DNA of 5,135 nucleotides, taken from NCBI GenBank assembly GCA_005888425.1, contig VAZF01000372.1, forward strand, positions 1 through 5,135. Direction: 5' to 3'. Source of the DNA: Alphaproteobacteria bacterium (GTDB lineage Bacteria; Pseudomonadota; Alphaproteobacteria; ATCC43930; CGMCC-115725). Below are positions 4,283-5,135 of this stretch, piece after piece (positions within the stretch are counted from its first letter, which is position 1; every line of letters begins with the position of its first letter). The notes beneath the pieces were generated by a model. It saw only the letters and a program-made list of their open reading frames with translations, was not told the origin of the DNA and did not search any database. The translations under genes were made by a program, and so were the position numbers.

Positions 4283-5135
4283 GGCGAGGCCGCCGCTTCC
4301 CTCGGCCGTTCGGCTAACTGTGCCTCGGTCTCGCGGCGCACCAACCGCGCCAGCCCGGCGATAAAGCGCGGATCGGTGCCGACAGTCGGCGCCCGCCAGT
4401 AGAACGGCACACCGCAGCTCTCCGCGAGCCGGCGGTAATCGCGGTCGAGCTCGACAAGCGTCTCGGAATGCTCCGACACAAATGAGATCGGCGCGATGAC
4501 GATGCCAACCCCGTCCTGCCCGGCCCGCCTGATCTCCTCATCGACGGAAGGCCCCAGCCAAGCCAGCGGCCCGACCCGGCTCTGATAGCAGACCTGCCAA
4601 TCCGCGGGCCGGTGTTCGAGCGCGTCGATGACCGCCGCCGCCGTGCTTTCGATCTGCTCCGGGTAGGGGTCGCCCTTCCGCACGATCTTCAATGGCAGGC
4701 CATGCGCGCTGAGCAACAGCCGCGACGGTCTGGCCACATCAGCCAGCAGCTCGTCGATATGCCCGGCCAGCGCGGCGATGAAACCCGGTTCGGTCGGGTA
4801 GGGCGGCGCCTCGCACGTCGGGCAGGCGAGACCTTGGCGCTGCGCCTCTGCATGCCATGCCGCCAGCGAGGAGCCGGCCGTTGTCGTCGAGAATTGCGGG
4901 TATAGCGGCAGCAGCACGATCTCCTCGGGCCGCCACGCTTTGACGGCCGCGACAGCTTCCGCCGTCAGCGGGTGCCAATAGCGCATCGCAATAAAGCAGC
5001 GATATTCCAGGCCGAGCGCCGCTTCGAGAGCGCCAGCCTGCGCCTCGGTGTTCGCAAGAAGCGGCGAGCTGCCGCCGAGATGCGCGTAGATCTCGCCCGC
5101 GACCCGGCTGCGTTGCCGCGCGATGAGCCAGGCCA
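4279..5135 (-). CDS. hemH: Ferrochelatase (protohaem ferro-lyase), 5' end outside window
   Basis: Ferrochelatase inserts ferrous iron into protoporphyrin IX, the last step of protohaem synthesis. The 284 visible codons run to the stop; an N-terminal portion, probably some tens of residues, lies beyond the right edge. The visible part opens with YAHLGGSSPLLANTEAQA, the family's N-terminal substrate-side segment. It continues with MRYWHP, LLPLYPQFSTTTAGS, LLLSAHGLPLKIVRKGDPY (catalytic His at visible residue 144, matching His183 of B. subtilis), CYQSRVGPLAWLGPS and APISFVSEHSETLVELD (Glu at visible 224, matching Glu264). The reading frame stays open from the edge into the family sequence, so the ATG at 4986 is internal. 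It overlaps hemJ by 4 nt; HemJ makes its substrate. hemE is often upstream in relatives and would lie to the right. No iron-sulphur cysteine cluster is seen at the C-terminus. Confidence 0.97.
   Translation of the reverse strand, partial: AWLIARQRSRVAGEIYAHLGGSSPLLANTEAQAGALEAALGLEYRCFIAMRYWHPLTAEAVAAVKAWRPEEIVLLPLYPQFSTTTAGSSLAAWHAEAQRQGLACPTCEAPPYPTEPGFIAALAGHIDELLADVARPSRLLLSAHGLPLKIVRKGDPYPEQIESTAAAVIDALEHRPADWQVCYQSRVGPLAWLGPSVDEEIRRAGQDGVGIVIAPISFVSEHSETLVELDRDYRRLAESCGVPFYWRAPTVGTDPRFIAGLARLVRRETEAQLAERPREAAASP

Noticed and set aside
4279..4986. hemH starting at the ATG at 4986.
   Set aside because: The frame stays open to the window edge, and upstream codons encode the conserved ferrochelatase segment with GGSSPLL, so this Met is internal.

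Overview
This window is ordinary-looking chromosomal DNA from a GC-rich alphaproteobacterium. The Rho protein resembles Rhodospirillales/Hyphomicrobiales homologues, and the order hemH-hemJ-rho and the small secreted cysteine-pair protein point the same way. The genus cannot be named from the sequence. I see no tRNA, rRNA, CRISPR array, insertion sequence, phage gene or toxin-antitoxin pair.

Layout from left to right: (1) the first 57 codons of a leftward phosphonatase-like HAD hydrolase; (2) a 150-nt divergent gap with a short direct repeat; (3) two rightward genes, ogt (O6-alkylguanine-DNA alkyltransferase) and a qor-like NADPH:quinone oxidoreductase, separated by 71 nt that hold a GC-rich hairpin; (4) a REP-like palindrome between convergent genes; (5) a leftward gene for a 103-residue exported protein of unknown function; (6) a clear intrinsic terminator, then leftward rho (418 aa, complete, all key residues present); (7) a 204-nt leader/promoter region of rho; (8) leftward hemJ and hemH, overlapping by 4 nt, with hemH cut by the window edge.

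HemJ and HemH catalyse the last two steps of haem synthesis, and their overlapping genes suggest translational coupling. Rho is the transcription termination ATPase. It follows hemJ on the same strand but appears to have its own promoter and leader. In many alphaproteobacteria rho is followed by mnmE; here it is followed by a terminator and an unrelated small secreted protein gene, so synteny breaks at that point.

The part most worth a second look is the rho leader (about 3641-3810). On the rho strand it holds a 45-nt C-rich, G-poor tract (18 C, 3 G) in a GC-rich genome, as expected of a Rho-loading (rut) site. It also holds two stem-loops, an inverted repeat over the candidate -35 box, and no visible Shine-Dalgarno sequence. 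This fits autogenous control of rho. I do not see a convincing new multi-gene system.
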